Shown piece by piece: positions 27,034-38,754 of a stretch of 64,000 nucleotides of DNA (position 1 is the first letter of the stretch; the number at the start of each line of letters is the position of its first letter). Source of the stretch: Niallia sp. XMNu-256 (GTDB lineage Bacteria > Bacillota > Bacilli > Bacillales > Cytobacillaceae); contig NZ_CP137636.1 of assembly GCF_036670015.1 (NCBI RefSeq), positions 2,086,501 to 2,150,500 on the forward strand, in the 5' to 3' direction. A program made the translations under genes and the position numbers. Under the pieces are notes generated by a model. The model was not told the origin of the DNA. It did no database searches and worked only from the letters and a program-made list of their open reading frames with translations.

Positions 27034-27657
27034 TTACCTTTGGTTTGGAAACACTCGCCTGACTGTTTCGCCAAATTCGTCCATAAAACCTTCGACTGGA
27101 CGTCCATTTCGAATGTCATTTGAATAAGTTGTCATTCTATTTACAAAGTTGGGATCCTGTGACACATAAACATTTTCGATATTTTGAACGGTTGAGTTTA
27201 CGATTCGTGAAATCTTTTCCTCCATATTTCTTGCTACTTTGTTACTTGTCGGATTTTCCAAATTGACAGCAACGTATGCATTATGGTCTGTTATAATGAC
27301 GTTGGCGCTGTCAACTTCTTTTAAGTCGGCAATTTTCCTGGCTGCGTGATCTGCAACTTTAAAGCGACTTTGATTTTGATTTCCATTATTTGTAGTTTGT
27401 GTCGTGTTTAATCGTGACATTGCATAGTTTCGGCGGAAATTTTGATCGTCGACATTTATTTGCTCTTGATAACGATGATCTCCTACGAAGTCATTTTTAT
27501 TTTGTTGTTCATTTGTCGTCTGTGGTGTATGGAAGGCGACATCTCTGGTAGGCTGATTGATATTATTTGTATCGTCCATTGCATTATTGTTGATCCCACA
27601 AGCAGCAAGCAAGAGAGCTGATAACGAGAGTGTGGATAAAAATGGTTTCCATTTCAT
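27034..27657 (-). CDS. YhcN/YlaJ-family sporulation lipoprotein
   Basis: 207 residues from ATG 27657, 9 nt after AAAGGAG. Lipoprotein signal: MKWKPFLSTLSLSALLLAACG with the lipobox Cys at residue 20. After an Asn/Gln-rich low-complexity linker (residues about 25-100) comes the YhcN/YlaJ domain: HAARKIADLKEVDSANVIIT, AYVAVNL, EEKISRIVNSTVQNIENVYVS and DPNFVNRMTTYSNDI. In B. subtilis YhcN is a forespore lipoprotein of the inner spore membrane, and YlaJ/CoxA are relatives; which one this is cannot be decided. Confidence 0.85.
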   Translation of the reverse strand: MKWKPFLSTLSLSALLLAACGINNNAMDDTNNINQPTRDVAFHTPQTTNEQQNKNDFVGDHRYQEQINVDDQNFRRNYAMSRLNTTQTTNNGNQNQSRFKVADHAARKIADLKEVDSANVIITDHNAYVAVNLENPTSNKVARNMEEKISRIVNSTVQNIENVYVSQDPNFVNRMTTYSNDIRNGRPVEGFMDEFGETVRRVFPNQR

Positions 27658-27800
27658 CTTTATAAACTCCTTTAAAGTTTTTATTCCCACTTATTTTGAC
27701 TTGAACGGTAGATTATTATTAAAAGATAACTTCCCAAATTCTAACAGTATTTTCAGTTCAATAAAAAAACCTGTCAATTCTATTTGAGAGGTATAAATCA

Positions 27801-28577
27801 TTAGTTACTTGACAGTGTATTTGATTGAGGTATTCCATAGATTTTTCGTCCGATATAGCTTTGAAGGATGATAAAAATCCCTCCTACCACCCAGTATAGT
27901 GGAAGAGCTGCGGGTGCACTAAAGGATATAAACATGATCATTAGTGGGGATATAAGACCCATGAATTTCATTTGTTGTTGAGAAGCCTCTGGCAGGCTAG
28001 ATTGTGATAGTTTAAATTGAGCATAATAAACAATACCTGCAAGTCCAGTTAACCAAATATCAGGTTGACCAAGGTCAAACCATAAAAAAGAATGGGTTGC
28101 AATCTCGTGTGAGTCACGAATTGCATAATAAAAGGCCATTAATATCGGCATTTGTATGAGTAATGGTAAACACCCCGTGTTCAATGGATTAACCCCGTGT
28201 TTTTGGTACAGTCCCATTAATTCTTTTTGAAGTTTCTGTTGTTCTAAAGGTTCTTTCGTTTGTTTAAGCTTGTTTTGAATGTTTTCCATCTCTGGTTTTA
28301 ACAGATCCATTTTTACTTTCATATCGACTTGTGTTTTATACTGTTTAAGCATGAATGGCAATAGAGCAGATCGGATCAGAAGCGTAACAATAATGATTCC
28401 CAATCCATAATTATCATTAAAAAGATGGGCAGTCCATACGATCAAAAAAGTAAAAGGTTTGACAAAATACAAAGTAAAAAGTTCACTACTTTGCCCGTTA
28501 TCTAATGAACAAGCCGATAAAAATAAAACAATGAACGTAAGCAATAACAGAAATAAAGTATTTTTCTTATTAACCAT
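27801..28577 (-). CDS. yidC: Membrane protein insertase YidC (YqjG/YidC2-type)
   Basis: 258 residues. Lipoprotein-type N-terminus with FLSACS (Cys23), then five transmembrane segments of the 60KD_IMP core: FTFLIVWTAHL, YGLGIIIVTLLIR (the conserved groove Arg is residue 69), PLNTGCLPLLIQMPILMAFYYAI, WLTGLAGIVYY and PAALPLYWVVGGIFIILQSYI. A charged cytoplasmic hairpin carries the coiled-coil region (KPEMENIQNKLKQTKEPLEQQKLQKE). It is not beside rnpA, so it is the second YidC (YqjG/MisCB), which in B. subtilis is induced through MifM. The upstream region here carries a MifM-like ORF and a hairpin masking its ribosome-binding site. Confidence 0.92.
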   Translation of the reverse strand: MVNKKNTLFLLLLTFIVLFLSACSLDNGQSSELFTLYFVKPFTFLIVWTAHLFNDNYGLGIIIVTLLIRSALLPFMLKQYKTQVDMKVKMDLLKPEMENIQNKLKQTKEPLEQQKLQKELMGLYQKHGVNPLNTGCLPLLIQMPILMAFYYAIRDSHEIATHSFLWFDLGQPDIWLTGLAGIVYYAQFKLSQSSLPEASQQQMKFMGLISPLMIMFISFSAPAALPLYWVVGGIFIILQSYIGRKIYGIPQSNTLSSN

Positions 28578-28585
28578 CGTGTATT

Positions 28586-28628
28586 ATTTCCCCCAATATT
28601 TTATTTGAAATTATTTTTGGTGGGAAAT
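28586..28628 (-). promoter_or_regulatory. Hairpin masking the yidC ribosome-binding site
   Basis: On the minus strand ATTTCCCACCAA (28628-28617) pairs with TTGGGGGAAAT (28596-28586): 11 bp with one bulged A and a 20-nt loop. The right arm contains the G-run that serves as the yidC ribosome-binding site; the left arm lies in the last codons of the MifM-like reading frame, so a ribosome stalled there would open the hairpin. This matches the known B. subtilis mifM-yqjG logic. Confidence 0.75.
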
Positions 28629-28898
28629 AGATGATGTGGTTCCTCATCTCGATTATCTTTTCTACGGATTGTTTTAATCATCCAGAGGATTCTTTTATCG
28701 ATATCGATCCGTATATTTGACTTCAGTGTTGGATTTTTAAAAATCTGCTTGTCTGAGGCGATCTGATTGTTTTTTTTGGGACCATTTCAATTCAGTTTTA
28801 TATACCCATAGGAATTGAAATGTTAAGCTGATCATCAGTCCAAGAACGAAAGAATAATCAACTTGTCCGTTTAAAACATCAATCAATATTTCAAACAA
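28601..28898 (-). CDS. mifM: MifM-like membrane sensor peptide, frameshifted in an A8 run
   Basis: TTG 28898 follows GGAGG by 8 nt. Frame 0 encodes 53 residues with one membrane segment (YSFVLGLMISLTFQFLWVY) and stops at 28737. Dropping one A from the A8 run at 28770-28777 gives an uninterrupted 98-codon frame ending at 28601, close to the 95 residues of B. subtilis MifM. Its basic-then-acidic tail KRILWMIKTIRRKDNRDEE resembles the MifM arrest region (RITTWIRKVFRMN... DEED). In B. subtilis MifM stalls on the ribosome when membrane insertion fails and so opens yqjG translation. Position, size, membrane segment, tail and the hairpin at 28586 agree. The frameshift may be a sequencing error, slippage or true decay. 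Confidence 0.65.
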
Positions 28899-29111
28899 TA
28901 CATTCACCTCCGGAATATTCCGATTCTAATTAGGTGCTTTTGAAGTATATAAGTTTTTCTGTTAATACTCAATAGAAAACAATAGAAGTTCATGAAAGTT
29001 TCTCACTTTATAAGTATTAGACAAATATTGAATTAAGGCTATAATATTAAGGGAACATTATCATTAATTGGGCGAATTTGTTTGTTTGAGGATATTAGGG
29101 AGGTCTTGCAA

Positions 29112-30608
29112 TTGGTCGATTATTATAAAGATGACAGTTTAACATTACATACAGATTTATATCAGATAAATATGATTGAAACTTACTGGGAAGACGGAAT
29201 ACATAATCGAAAAGCAGTTTTTGAAGTATCTTTCCGCCAATTGCCTTTTGGGAACGGATATGCGATTTTTGCAGGGTTGGAAAAGGTAATTCATTACTTA
29301 CAAAGTTTACGTTTTACAGAAAGTGATATCGGGTATTTACGTAATGAACTTGGTTATGATGAAGACTTTCTTTCTTACTTGAAAGATCTTCGTTTTACTG
29401 GCACTGTACGTTCGGTTGTAGAGGGAGAAATTGTATTCGGATATGAACCATTGATGCGGATAGAAGCGCCGCTTGCGGAAGCTCAATTAATTGAGACGGC
29501 CATTTTAAATATCATTAATTTTCAAACTTTGATAGCAACAAAAGCTGCAAGAATTAAGTATGTTATTGGGAATAATGAAGCAGCTGCAGAGTTTGGAACG
29601 AGAAGGGCCCAAGAGATGGATGCCGCCATTTGGGGTACACGGGCAGCTTATATTGGCGGGTTTAGTTCAACATCCAATGTACGCGCTGGAAAAATGTTTG
29701 GGATTCCGGTTTCAGGAACACATGCTCATTCTCTTATTCAAGCATACATTGATGAATATACGGCTTTTCATAAATACGCTCGCCGTCATAAAGACTGTGT
29801 TTTCTTGGTGGATACATATGATACTTTACGTTCTGGGGTTCCGAATGCCATTAGAGTTGCTAAAGAACTAAGCGATAAAATCAATTTCATAGGTATTCGT
29901 TTAGACAGTGGAGATCTTGCATATCTATCAAAGGAAGCAAGATTGATGCTTGATGAGGCTGGTTTCCCAGATGCCAAAATTATCGCGTCTAATGACCTTG
30001 ATGAGTATACGATTATCAACTTGAAGCAGCAAGGAGCAAGAATCGATGGTTGGGGAGTAGGAACCAAACTCATAACTGCCTTTGATCAGCCTGCGTTAGG
30101 GGCTGTTTATAAGATTGTATCAATTGAAGATGACAACGGAGATATGGTTGACACCATTAAAATCAGTGCAAATCCAGAAAAAGTTTCCACACCTGGACTA
30201 AAAAGGGTCTATCGAATCATCAATTTAGCCAATCAAAAGTCAGAAGGGGATTATATTACGCTTGAACACGAAGATCCCAATAAGGAAAAAAAGCTGCATA
30301 TGTTTCATCCAACCCATACTTATTTAAAGAAGTATGTAACGAATTTTGAAGCTAAAGAACTTCATCAGGATATTTTTGTGAATGGAAAATTAGTTTATGA
30401 TCTGCCAACCATTCACGACATTCAAAGGTTCTGTCATCATAATTTAAATTATCTCTGGGATGAATACAAACGCTCATTAAATCCAGCCGAATATCCGGTT
30501 GATCTAAGTCCTTTATGCTGGGAAAATAAACGCCGAAATATCGAAACAGTAAGTGAAAGAGTTCGGGAAATGGTAAATAAAGTGAAAAATGAAAAGGGAG
30601 AGCAGTAA
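29112..30608 (+). CDS. pncB: Nicotinate phosphoribosyltransferase (PncB)
   Basis: 498 residues from TTG 29112; GGGAGG lies 8 nt upstream, whereas the TTG at 29082 has no site. It forms NaMN from nicotinate and PRPP, the salvage entry to NAD. Visible: [123 protein letters not shown] and [17 protein letters not shown]. It is followed after 2 bp by nadE, forming a compact NAD-salvage operon. Confidence 0.95.
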   Translation: MVDYYKDDSLTLHTDLYQINMIETYWEDGIHNRKAVFEVSFRQLPFGNGYAIFAGLEKVIHYLQSLRFTESDIGYLRNELGYDEDFLSYLKDLRFTGTVRSVVEGEIVFGYEPLMRIEAPLAEAQLIETAILNIINFQTLIATKAARIKYVIGNNEAAAEFGTRRAQEMDAAIWGTRAAYIGGFSSTSNVRAGKMFGIPVSGTHAHSLIQAYIDEYTAFHKYARRHKDCVFLVDTYDTLRSGVPNAIRVAKELSDKINFIGIRLDSGDLAYLSKEARLMLDEAGFPDAKIIASNDLDEYTIINLKQQGARIDGWGVGTKLITAFDQPALGAVYKIVSIEDDNGDMVDTIKISANPEKVSTPGLKRVYRIINLANQKSEGDYITLEHEDPNKEKKLHMFHPTHTYLKKYVTNFEAKELHQDIFVNGKLVYDLPTIHDIQRFCHHNLNYLWDEYKRSLNPAEYPVDLSPLCWENKRRNIETVSERVREMVNKVKNEKGEQ

Positions 30609-30610
30609 AA

Positions 30611-31435
30611 TTGAATATGCAAAAAAGAATTATGCAAGAGTTACATATTCAAGCAGTCATTGAACCGAAAGAAGAAATTAAAAAGCGAGTCCAATTTTTA
30701 AAAGATTATCTAGTTAAAACAAATGCAAAGGGTTATGTTTTAGGGATAAGTGGGGGACAAGATTCAACGTTGGCAGGTCGGCTTGCTCAGCTTGCTGTCG
30801 AAGAATTAAGAAATGAAGGTCGTCAAGCTAAATTTATTGCGGTTCGTCTTCCTCATGGAGAACAAAAAGATGAAGATGATGCAAAGCTGGCCTTAAATTT
30901 TATTAAAGCGGATCAAGAAATGATTTTTAATATTGAGAAGGCTGTTAATGCAGTTAAAGAAGAGTATGATAAACAAACGAATGGAGCAGCTCTAGCCGAT
31001 TATCATAAAGGCAATGTGAAGGCCAGAATGCGGATGATTGTTCAGTACGCGATTGGGGGGCAAGAAGGCTTACTCGTGATCGGAACGGATCATGCAGCTG
31101 AAGCGGTTACTGGTTTTTATACAAAATATGGCGATGGGGGAGCAGATGTAACTCCGTTAACTGGCTTAACAAAGCGACAGGGAAAGGCGTTATTGCAAGA
31201 GTTAGGTGCAGAAGAAAGACTTTATTTAAAAGTACCAACTGCAGATTTGCTTGATGAGAAACCAGGTCAGGCAGATGAAACCGAACTTGGTGTAACATAT
31301 GATGAACTTGATGATTATTTAGAGGGCAAAGCGGTAGATCCAATCGTTGCGGAAAAGATTGAAAAGCGTTATTTTGTCTCACAACATAAACGGGAAATGC
31401 CAGCTACACTGTTTGACGAATGGTGGAGAAAATAA
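30611..31435 (+). CDS. nadE: Ammonia-dependent NAD synthetase (NadE)
   Basis: 274 residues, starting TTG-AAT-ATG ([13 protein letters not shown]), which matches B. subtilis NadE and is spaced 10 nt from AGGGAG. Adenylates and amidates NaAD to NAD. Visible: the ATP-pyrophosphatase motif [67 protein letters not shown] and [31 protein letters not shown]. There is no glutaminase domain, so it uses free ammonia. Completes the salvage route begun by PncB. Confidence 0.96.
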   Translation: MNMQKRIMQELHIQAVIEPKEEIKKRVQFLKDYLVKTNAKGYVLGISGGQDSTLAGRLAQLAVEELRNEGRQAKFIAVRLPHGEQKDEDDAKLALNFIKADQEMIFNIEKAVNAVKEEYDKQTNGAALADYHKGNVKARMRMIVQYAIGGQEGLLVIGTDHAAEAVTGFYTKYGDGGADVTPLTGLTKRQGKALLQELGAEERLYLKVPTADLLDEKPGQADETELGVTYDELDDYLEGKAVDPIVAEKIEKRYFVSQHKREMPATLFDEWWRK

Positions 31436-31472
31436 GAAATGAGGGTGCACGAATTGGGCACCCTCATTTCTT
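31434..31472. terminator. Bidirectional terminator between nadE and pflA
   Basis: AAGAAATGAGGGTGC (31434-31448) and GCACCCTCATTTCTT (31458-31472) form a perfect 15-bp stem reaching both stop codons. Confidence 0.9.
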
Positions 31473-32220
31473 ATTTTTGGCTAGCAAAGACAACGGCCTT
31501 TGTTAAAATTTGATAAGCATTTTGCACACGTTCTTCACTAGGAGACTCGATGTCGGCTAGTGGATAATCCAAGCCAAGTGCCTCCCATTTATATACACCT
31601 AATTTGTGATAGGGTAAAACCTCAACTTTTCGTACATTTTGTAAAGTACTAATAAAGTCACCTAGTTCGTGTAAATCTTCGTCATGATCCGTAATCGTTG
31701 GGACAAGAACATGGCGAATCCAAATAGGAATCTGCTTTTTTGACAGTAATTTTGCAAATTGTAGAATATGATCATTAGCCATTCCAGTTAAGCTGATATG
31801 CTTTTTACGGTTCATTTGTTTTAAATCTAATAAAATTAAATCCGTATATTGAAGCAGCTCCTGTAATTGTTCTTGAAATAGTGGAGCTGTAGAATAACAA
31901 CCACCTGAGGAATCGATAGCTGTATGGATACCAAACTTTTTACATTCCTTAAATAATTCAATAAGAAATGGGATTTGTAATAAGGGTTCTCCGCCGCTAA
32001 CGGTGATTCCTCCGCCAGAAGCTTCAATAAAGGGGAGGTAAGAAGTTAAATCTTGGATAATTTCATCTACTGACATTTGCTTTCCTGTCCCAATTTCCCA
32101 AGTATCTGCATTATGGCAGAATTGACAGCGAAGAAGACAACCTTGTGTAAAAATGACATATCTTATGCCAGGGCCATCAACTGTCCCAAATGTTTCAATA
32201 GAATGAATGTTTCCGTTCAT
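31471..32220 (-). CDS. pflA: Pyruvate formate-lyase activating enzyme (PflA)
   Basis: 249-residue radical-SAM enzyme that installs the glycyl radical on PflB using SAM and reduced flavodoxin. Visible: YVIFTQGCLLRCQFCHN with the CxxxCxxC [4Fe-4S] cluster, SGGEPLLQ, DSSGGC, DLILLDLKQMN, IRHVLVPTITD and VLPYHKLGVYKW. Start ATG 32220 follows AAGGGGGAG. It lies 109 bp downstream of pflB with a hairpin in between, so it is probably expressed at a lower level from the pflB promoter. Confidence 0.95.
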   Translation of the reverse strand: MNGNIHSIETFGTVDGPGIRYVIFTQGCLLRCQFCHNADTWEIGTGKQMSVDEIIQDLTSYLPFIEASGGGITVSGGEPLLQIPFLIELFKECKKFGIHTAIDSSGGCYSTAPLFQEQLQELLQYTDLILLDLKQMNRKKHISLTGMANDHILQFAKLLSKKQIPIWIRHVLVPTITDHDEDLHELGDFISTLQNVRKVEVLPYHKLGVYKWEALGLDYPLADIESPSEERVQNAYQILTKAVVFASQK

Positions 32221-32286
32221 AAAAAATCTCCCCCTTAATGAATGTGCTAGAACAAACGAAGTAATCTGTTTGCAGCGAATTTGAAG

Positions 32287-32324
32287 TTGAAAACCAGAGA
32301 GGAACCATCCTTCCTGGTTTTCAA
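32287..32324 (-). terminator. Intercistronic hairpin between pflB and pflA
   Basis: TTGAAAACCAG (32287-32297) and CTGGTTTTCAA (32314-32324) pair over 11 bp with inner pairing. No good T-run follows on the minus strand, so it is more likely an attenuator or mRNA-stabilising hairpin than a full terminator. Confidence 0.55.
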
Positions 32325-32329
32325 GCTTT

Positions 32330-34588
32330 TTAGGCTAAAACTGTTTCTTTAGGTGAACCCGCTACACTTTCATGGAATGTACGGTTGATCACATCGATTT
32401 GTTGTTCGCGAGTAAGTTTAATAAAGTTAACTGCATATCCAGAAACTCGAATCGTTAATTGTGGATATAATTCAGGATGTTCCATCGCCTCTAATAAAGT
32501 ATCACGATTTAATACGTTAACATTGATATGATGTCCGTGTTTTGTCATATAGCCATCAAGCATAGCAACTAAATTGTTGACTTGAGACTCATCCTCACGT
32601 CCAAGTGCATTCGGAGTGATCGTGAATGTATTAGAAATTCCATCTAATGAAGATTCGTAAGGCAATTTAGCAACAGATGTTAAAGAAGCTAGAGCCCCTT
32701 TCGTGTCACGGCCATGCATTGGGTTCGCACCAGGTGCAAATGGTTTACCAGCTTCACGTCCATCAGGAGTTGCACCCGTTTTCTTCCCATATACGACGTT
32801 AGATGTAATTGTTAATACGGATTGAGTTGGTACGGCATTACGATAAGTTTTGTGTTTTCTAATCTTGTTCATAATGTCTTCAACAAGTTTAACAGCAATC
32901 GAATCGACGCGTTCATCATTATTCCCGTATTTAGGGTAGTCGCCTTCCATTTCATAATCAACCACTAAACCATTTTCATCGCGAATGGTTTTTACTTTTG
33001 CATATTTAATCGCACTTAATGAGTCTGCTGCAACTGAAAGTCCTGCAATCCCACATGCCATGGTTCTTAAAACTTCACGGTCATGAAGGGCCATTTCAAT
33101 TCTTTCGTAGGCATATTTATCATGCATATAGTGAATAACATTAAGGGTATTCACATATAATCCACATAACCAATCAAGCATTTTATCATATTTAGCAATT
33201 ACTTCGTCATAATCTAAATATTCAGAAGTGATGGATTGATAGGATGGACCCACTTGTTTTTTCAGTTTTTCATCAACCCCACCGTTGATTGCATACAATA
33301 GCGCTTTGGCCATGTTGACACGAGCACCGAAGAATTGCATTTGTTTACCAATTCTCATAGCAGAAACACAGCAAGCAATTCCATAGTCGTCGCCCCAATG
33401 TTCTCTCATGATGTCATCGTTTTCGTATTGGATTGCACTTGATTTAATCGACATTTTTGCTGCATATTGTTTAAATGCTTCTGGAAGCTTAGTAGACCAT
33501 AGAATCGTTAAGTTTGGTTCTGGAGCAGGTCCTAAATTATCTAATGTGTGTAAGAAACGGAAAGAGTTTTTCGTTACTAACGGACGTCCGTCAAGAGCCA
33601 TACCAGCAATTGATTCAGTTACCCATGTTGGATCTCCACTATATAATTCATTGTATTCAGGCGTTCTTGCAAATTTAACAAGACGAAGCTTCATTACAAA
33701 ATGATCGACTAATTCTTGAGCTTCTTTTTCTGTTAATGTACCATTCTGTAAATCTCTTTCAATATATATATCTAAGAAAGTAGATGTACGTCCAAGACTC
33801 ATTGCCGCACCATTTTGTTCTTTTATCGCAGCTAAATAACCAAAGTATAACCATTGGATCGCTTCTTTTGCATTTGATGCTGGCTTAGAAAGATCATAAC
33901 CATAAGAAGCAGCCATTTCCTTAAGTTCTTTTAATGCGCGGTACTGTTCACTGTATTCTTCACGGTCACGAATGACATCAGAAGACATGGATCCGTCACC
34001 GATATATTGATACTCTCTTAACTTTTCTTGCATTAAGAAATCTACACCGTAGAGGGCAACACGACGGTAGTCACCGATAATCCGGCCGCGTCCATAAGCA
34101 TCAGGTAGACCAGTAATGACACCGGCAGATCGTGCAGCTCTCATTTCAGGTGTATAAACATCAAATACACCTTGATTATGTGTTTTACGATATTCGGTAA
34201 AAGTGTGTTCAACTTCCTTATCTAATTCAAAGCCGTATGATTCTAAAGCAGTTTTCGCCATTCTAATTCCACCGAAAGGCATTAATGAACGTTTAAAAGG
34301 TTTATCCGTTTGAAAACCGACAATTTGTTCTAGCTCTTTATCTAAATAACCAGGACCATGTGAAGTAATCGATGATACAATTTTTGTATCCGCATCTAAA
34401 ACTCCACCAGCTTCACGTTCCCTTTTTGATAAATCCATTACTTGATCCCAAAGCTTAGTTGTTGCTTCTGTAGGGCCTTCTAAAAATTTCTCATCACCCG
34501 TATAAGGAGTGAAGTTTTTTAGAATAAAATCTCGAACATTAACCTCTTTTTGCCAAACTCCATTAGTAAAACATTTCCATTGTTCCAT
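32330..34588 (-). CDS. pflB: Formate C-acetyltransferase / pyruvate formate-lyase (PflB)
   Basis: 752-residue glycyl-radical enzyme converting pyruvate and CoA to acetyl-CoA and formate under anaerobiosis. Visible: the catalytic Cys pair in [14 protein letters not shown], the substrate region around [27 protein letters not shown], and the glycyl-radical site RVSGYAVNF with Gly at about 717, 35 residues from the C-terminus. Start ATG 34588 follows GAGGTGA. With pflA it gives this organism mixed-acid fermentation, a trait that some Bacillus species, including B. subtilis, lack. Confidence 0.96.
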   Translation of the reverse strand: MEQWKCFTNGVWQKEVNVRDFILKNFTPYTGDEKFLEGPTEATTKLWDQVMDLSKREREAGGVLDADTKIVSSITSHGPGYLDKELEQIVGFQTDKPFKRSLMPFGGIRMAKTALESYGFELDKEVEHTFTEYRKTHNQGVFDVYTPEMRAARSAGVITGLPDAYGRGRIIGDYRRVALYGVDFLMQEKLREYQYIGDGSMSSDVIRDREEYSEQYRALKELKEMAASYGYDLSKPASNAKEAIQWLYFGYLAAIKEQNGAAMSLGRTSTFLDIYIERDLQNGTLTEKEAQELVDHFVMKLRLVKFARTPEYNELYSGDPTWVTESIAGMALDGRPLVTKNSFRFLHTLDNLGPAPEPNLTILWSTKLPEAFKQYAAKMSIKSSAIQYENDDIMREHWGDDYGIACCVSAMRIGKQMQFFGARVNMAKALLYAINGGVDEKLKKQVGPSYQSITSEYLDYDEVIAKYDKMLDWLCGLYVNTLNVIHYMHDKYAYERIEMALHDREVLRTMACGIAGLSVAADSLSAIKYAKVKTIRDENGLVVDYEMEGDYPKYGNNDERVDSIAVKLVEDIMNKIRKHKTYRNAVPTQSVLTITSNVVYGKKTGATPDGREAGKPFAPGANPMHGRDTKGALASLTSVAKLPYESSLDGISNTFTITPNALGREDESQVNNLVAMLDGYMTKHGHHINVNVLNRDTLLEAMEHPELYPQLTIRVSGYAVNFIKLTREQQIDVINRTFHESVAGSPKETVLA

Positions 34589-34660
34589 ATGTGGTCACCT
34601 CATCTAATTTATTAAGGTTCGTAATTTCATGTCATCAGTTGTGTTTGTTTCTATATGGTT

Positions 34661-34688
34661 AGTATAACAGACTAATCTAGAAGTGAAA
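34661..34688 (-). promoter_or_regulatory. Candidate pflB promoter
   Basis: On the minus strand TTTCAC (34688-34683), 16 bp, TATACT (34666-34661) with an extended TG motif upstream of the -10. No clear Fnr or Rex operator is recognised. Confidence 0.5.
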
Positions 34689-35039
34689 CACATAATAAAT
34701 GAACACTTTGTGAAGGTTTTAATAATCCAATATTATCAACGTTTAAGGTAATTTGTTTTATAAAAAACAAATTATTTCTAAAAACTGTACTATAATGTAA
34801 TTGAATCTGTGTACCTGTTATATAAACAGATTACAAATGATGTGAAGGGTAATAACTTCGTATTTGTATTATTATTTTGTTTACGCTTATGGTAAAGTAA
34901 TGAAACAGGGAAAATATAGGTAAGGCATGATTTCATTCAGCAAATTCGGCACGAATTTTATTGAAGAAATGTAATCAAGATAAAGATGGAACTTACTTAT
35001 AGATTTACATACAAAATGACTAGAAGAGGTGGAGTTGGA
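34689..35039. other. Intergenic region between pflB and nrnB
   Basis: AT-rich spacer serving divergent genes. It contains an imperfect palindrome CTGTT-ATATA-AACAG at 34815-34829. The open frame upstream of nrnB (34986-35039) has no ribosome-binding site at its ATG. No small ORF, riboswitch or repeat copy is supported. Confidence 0.45.
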
Positions 35040-36227
35040 TTGATTCATTTATATACCCATAATGATTTAGATGGACTTGGTTGCGGAATATTGGCAAAGT
35101 TGGCATTTGGTGAGGAGATTGAGGTTCATTATAATTCAGTAGCGCGATTAAATCCCCAAGTAGAACGTTTTTTTGACAAACAAGGCGCAGGGGAAAAGGA
35201 TGTCTTGTGGATTACCGATTTAACGGTTAATGAGTCGAATAGTAAAAAAATTGATCAATTTGTAAAGGCAGGTGGAAAGGCACAATTTTTAGATCATCAT
35301 AAAACTGCATTACACTTAAATGAATATAGTTGGGCCAAAGTTTTAGTTTCTTATGATGATGGGAAGTTAACGTCTGCAACAACCTTATTTTATGACTATT
35401 TACTTGAAAATGAATTCATAAAATCGAGTGAGTCTTTGAATGAGTTTGTGGAGTTAATTCGCCAATATGATACATGGGATTGGGAAAAAAACGATAATAT
35501 AAAAGCTAAACAATTAAATGATTTATTTTCATTGTTATCATTAGATGATTTCGAAACAAGGATGATTGACCGATTAAAAAATGAAGAGACCTTTTCTTTT
35601 AATGAGTTTGAGCAACAAATTTTGAAGATGGAAGAGGATAAAATTAATCGTTATATCCGTAAAAAAAATCGCGAGCTTGTCCAAACTTTTATTGGTGATC
35701 AATGTGCTGGGGTTGTTCATGCAGAAATGTATCATTCTGAGTTAGGGAATGAATTAGGGAAAGAAAATAGTCACTTAGATTACATTGCCATTTTAAATAT
35801 GGGTGGGAAAAAGGTTAGTTTCCGAACGATCCATGATCACATTGATGTTTCGGAAGTAGCCGGTCGTTTTGGTGGAGGAGGCCATGTAAAAGCCTCAGGT
35901 TGTACGATGACAGACCAAGCATTTGAATTATTTGTAAAAGAAGTGTTTCCTTTAGAATCATCAAAATTGGATGCACCAAAAAATCAACACAATCTTAAAA
36001 ATAACCCATCAGGTTGTTTATATGAGAACGTAAAAAAAGAAAAATGGTTTATTAAGCAAAACGACAATAAGAATTGGGTAATTGAGCATGAGCATAAGTT
36101 ATTGCCAATCAGTTTTCCTTCCTTTATAGAAGCTGAGCAATTTGTCAAAAGACAGTATACAGCTGCTTTAACTAGAGATGATCAATATATCGAGTATATT
36201 AAAAATAACAAAAAGAATCATTCTTAA
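35040..36227 (+). CDS. nrnB: Oligoribonuclease NrnB (DHH/DHHA1 phosphoesterase)
   Basis: 395 residues from TTG 35040, preceded by AGAGGTGGAG; this gives MIHLYTHNDLDGLGCG, matching the B. subtilis NrnB N-terminus, whereas ATG 34986 does not. DHH domain: THNDLDG, ITDLTVNE, DHHKTALHLNE and RQYDTWDWE. DHHA1 domain: AILNMGGKKVSFRTI, SEVAGRFGGGGHVKASGC. It degrades short RNA (nano-RNA), and in Bacillus also participates in pGpG-type turnover. The C-terminal 80 residues (YENVKKEKWFIKQ) are a less conserved extension also present in the B. subtilis protein. Confidence 0.93.
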   Translation: MIHLYTHNDLDGLGCGILAKLAFGEEIEVHYNSVARLNPQVERFFDKQGAGEKDVLWITDLTVNESNSKKIDQFVKAGGKAQFLDHHKTALHLNEYSWAKVLVSYDDGKLTSATTLFYDYLLENEFIKSSESLNEFVELIRQYDTWDWEKNDNIKAKQLNDLFSLLSLDDFETRMIDRLKNEETFSFNEFEQQILKMEEDKINRYIRKKNRELVQTFIGDQCAGVVHAEMYHSELGNELGKENSHLDYIAILNMGGKKVSFRTIHDHIDVSEVAGRFGGGGHVKASGCTMTDQAFELFVKEVFPLESSKLDAPKNQHNLKNNPSGCLYENVKKEKWFIKQNDNKNWVIEHEHKLLPISFPSFIEAEQFVKRQYTAALTRDDQYIEYIKNNKKNHS

Positions 36228-36288
36228 TTCATTCTTCTAATGCATAATGGCGCTCTTGGATTGGGATTATAAAGGTGGAGGTGTTGAA

Positions 36289-36420
36289 ATGTCGAAACGC
36301 AAAAAAGATCCATCTAAAATTGGGTTAAATTCTCCACAAGTTGAGGGACAGGGAACAACGACAACGGAAACTGGTTCTGTTAAAGCTCCATCTTCTCGTA
36401 ACAAACAAAAGCGCTATTAA
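36289..36420 (+). CDS. 43-residue basic protein, YuzL-like
   Basis: Too short for routine calling. ATG 36289 is preceded by AAAGGTGGAGG, and a terminator follows the stop. It encodes MSKRKKDPSKIGLNSPQVEG, a Thr-rich stretch, then a basic tail ending NKQKRY: hydrophilic and unstructured, like the small basic YuzL and minor SASP-type proteins of bacilli. The YuzL link is from memory and tentative. Confidence 0.65.
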   Translation: MSKRKKDPSKIGLNSPQVEGQGTTTTETGSVKAPSSRNKQKRY

Positions 36421-36426
36421 ATAATA

Positions 36427-36472
36427 AAGGAAGGTGCTACTAAATATAAATTGCAGCACCTTCCTATTTTTT
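36427..36472. terminator. Terminator after the YuzL-like gene
   Basis: AAGGAAGGTGCT and AGCACCTTCCT pair, followed by ATTTTTTT; convergent with the ABC-F gene. Confidence 0.85.
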
Positions 36473-36475
36473 TCA

Positions 36476-38143
<1,668 letters not shown>

Positions 38144-38367
38144 TTATATGAAGAAGGGCGAATATTATTCTATAGAAAAAACGGTGTCGCTTTTTGTTCA
38201 AATGAAGGGGAAATATTGAATAAAATATAAATTTTGTGAAAGTTTTAAATTATTGCAGGAAAATAGTGGTTAAAAATCGTATTATAAGAATATAGATAGA
38301 ATGTAGCGAATGTTTAGTCATAATTTTGAGGTGTATATAAAAAGGTGACTATAAAGGAGTAGGTGTT

Positions 38368-38553
38368 ATGCCTAGCAAACAACTTGTTGACCTTGTAACA
38401 AGGTTAAAAAAGTCGGGAGTCCAGATTAGCTTTACAAAGCCACGGTCAAAAATGTCGTTGCATCTTTATAACGATATTGTACCATCTACAGATAAAAATG
38501 ATTACTCATCACATGAAAAGACGAAGGAACGTACATTACTGGAGTATATATAG
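38368..38553 (+). CDS. 61-residue hypothetical protein
   Basis: ATG 38368 follows AAAGGAG at good spacing and a terminator follows the stop, so this is a likely gene. Product MPSKQLVDLVTRLKKSGVQI plus a basic-polar tail; no membrane segment. No recognised family. The 270 bp between it and the ABC-F gene start show only AT-rich promoter-like DNA. Confidence 0.6.
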   Translation: MPSKQLVDLVTRLKKSGVQISFTKPRSKMSLHLYNDIVPSTDKNDYSSHEKTKERTLLEYI

Positions 38554-38565
38554 CTCAGGGGCAAG

Positions 38566-38597
38566 ATGGAGGACATCATTGCCCTTTGTTTTTATGA
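38566..38597 (+). terminator. Terminator
   Basis: GGGGCAA (from 38567) and TTGCCC pair around a loop, followed by TTTGTTTTT. Confidence 0.7.
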
Positions 38598-38754
38598 TCA
38601 GATTAAAATTATACTTACATAATTTTCTATTATTTGTCTATACTATTTAAAGATGAAAATAATTACTTCTCATTGTATTCCAAATCTCTAATGAAAATTG
38701 GGGGATAGTGGAACAGGAACATTGCTTTAATACGCATTATAAAAATATATAGGG

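Noticed and set aside
30611-31435. Glutamine-dependent NAD synthetase
   Set aside because: The protein lacks the nitrilase-type glutaminase domain; its length fits the ammonia-dependent form.
34815-34829. Fnr/Rex operator before pflB
   Set aside because: Only 5-bp arms (CTGTT/AACAG) and no match to the TGTGA or TTGTGAA consensus.
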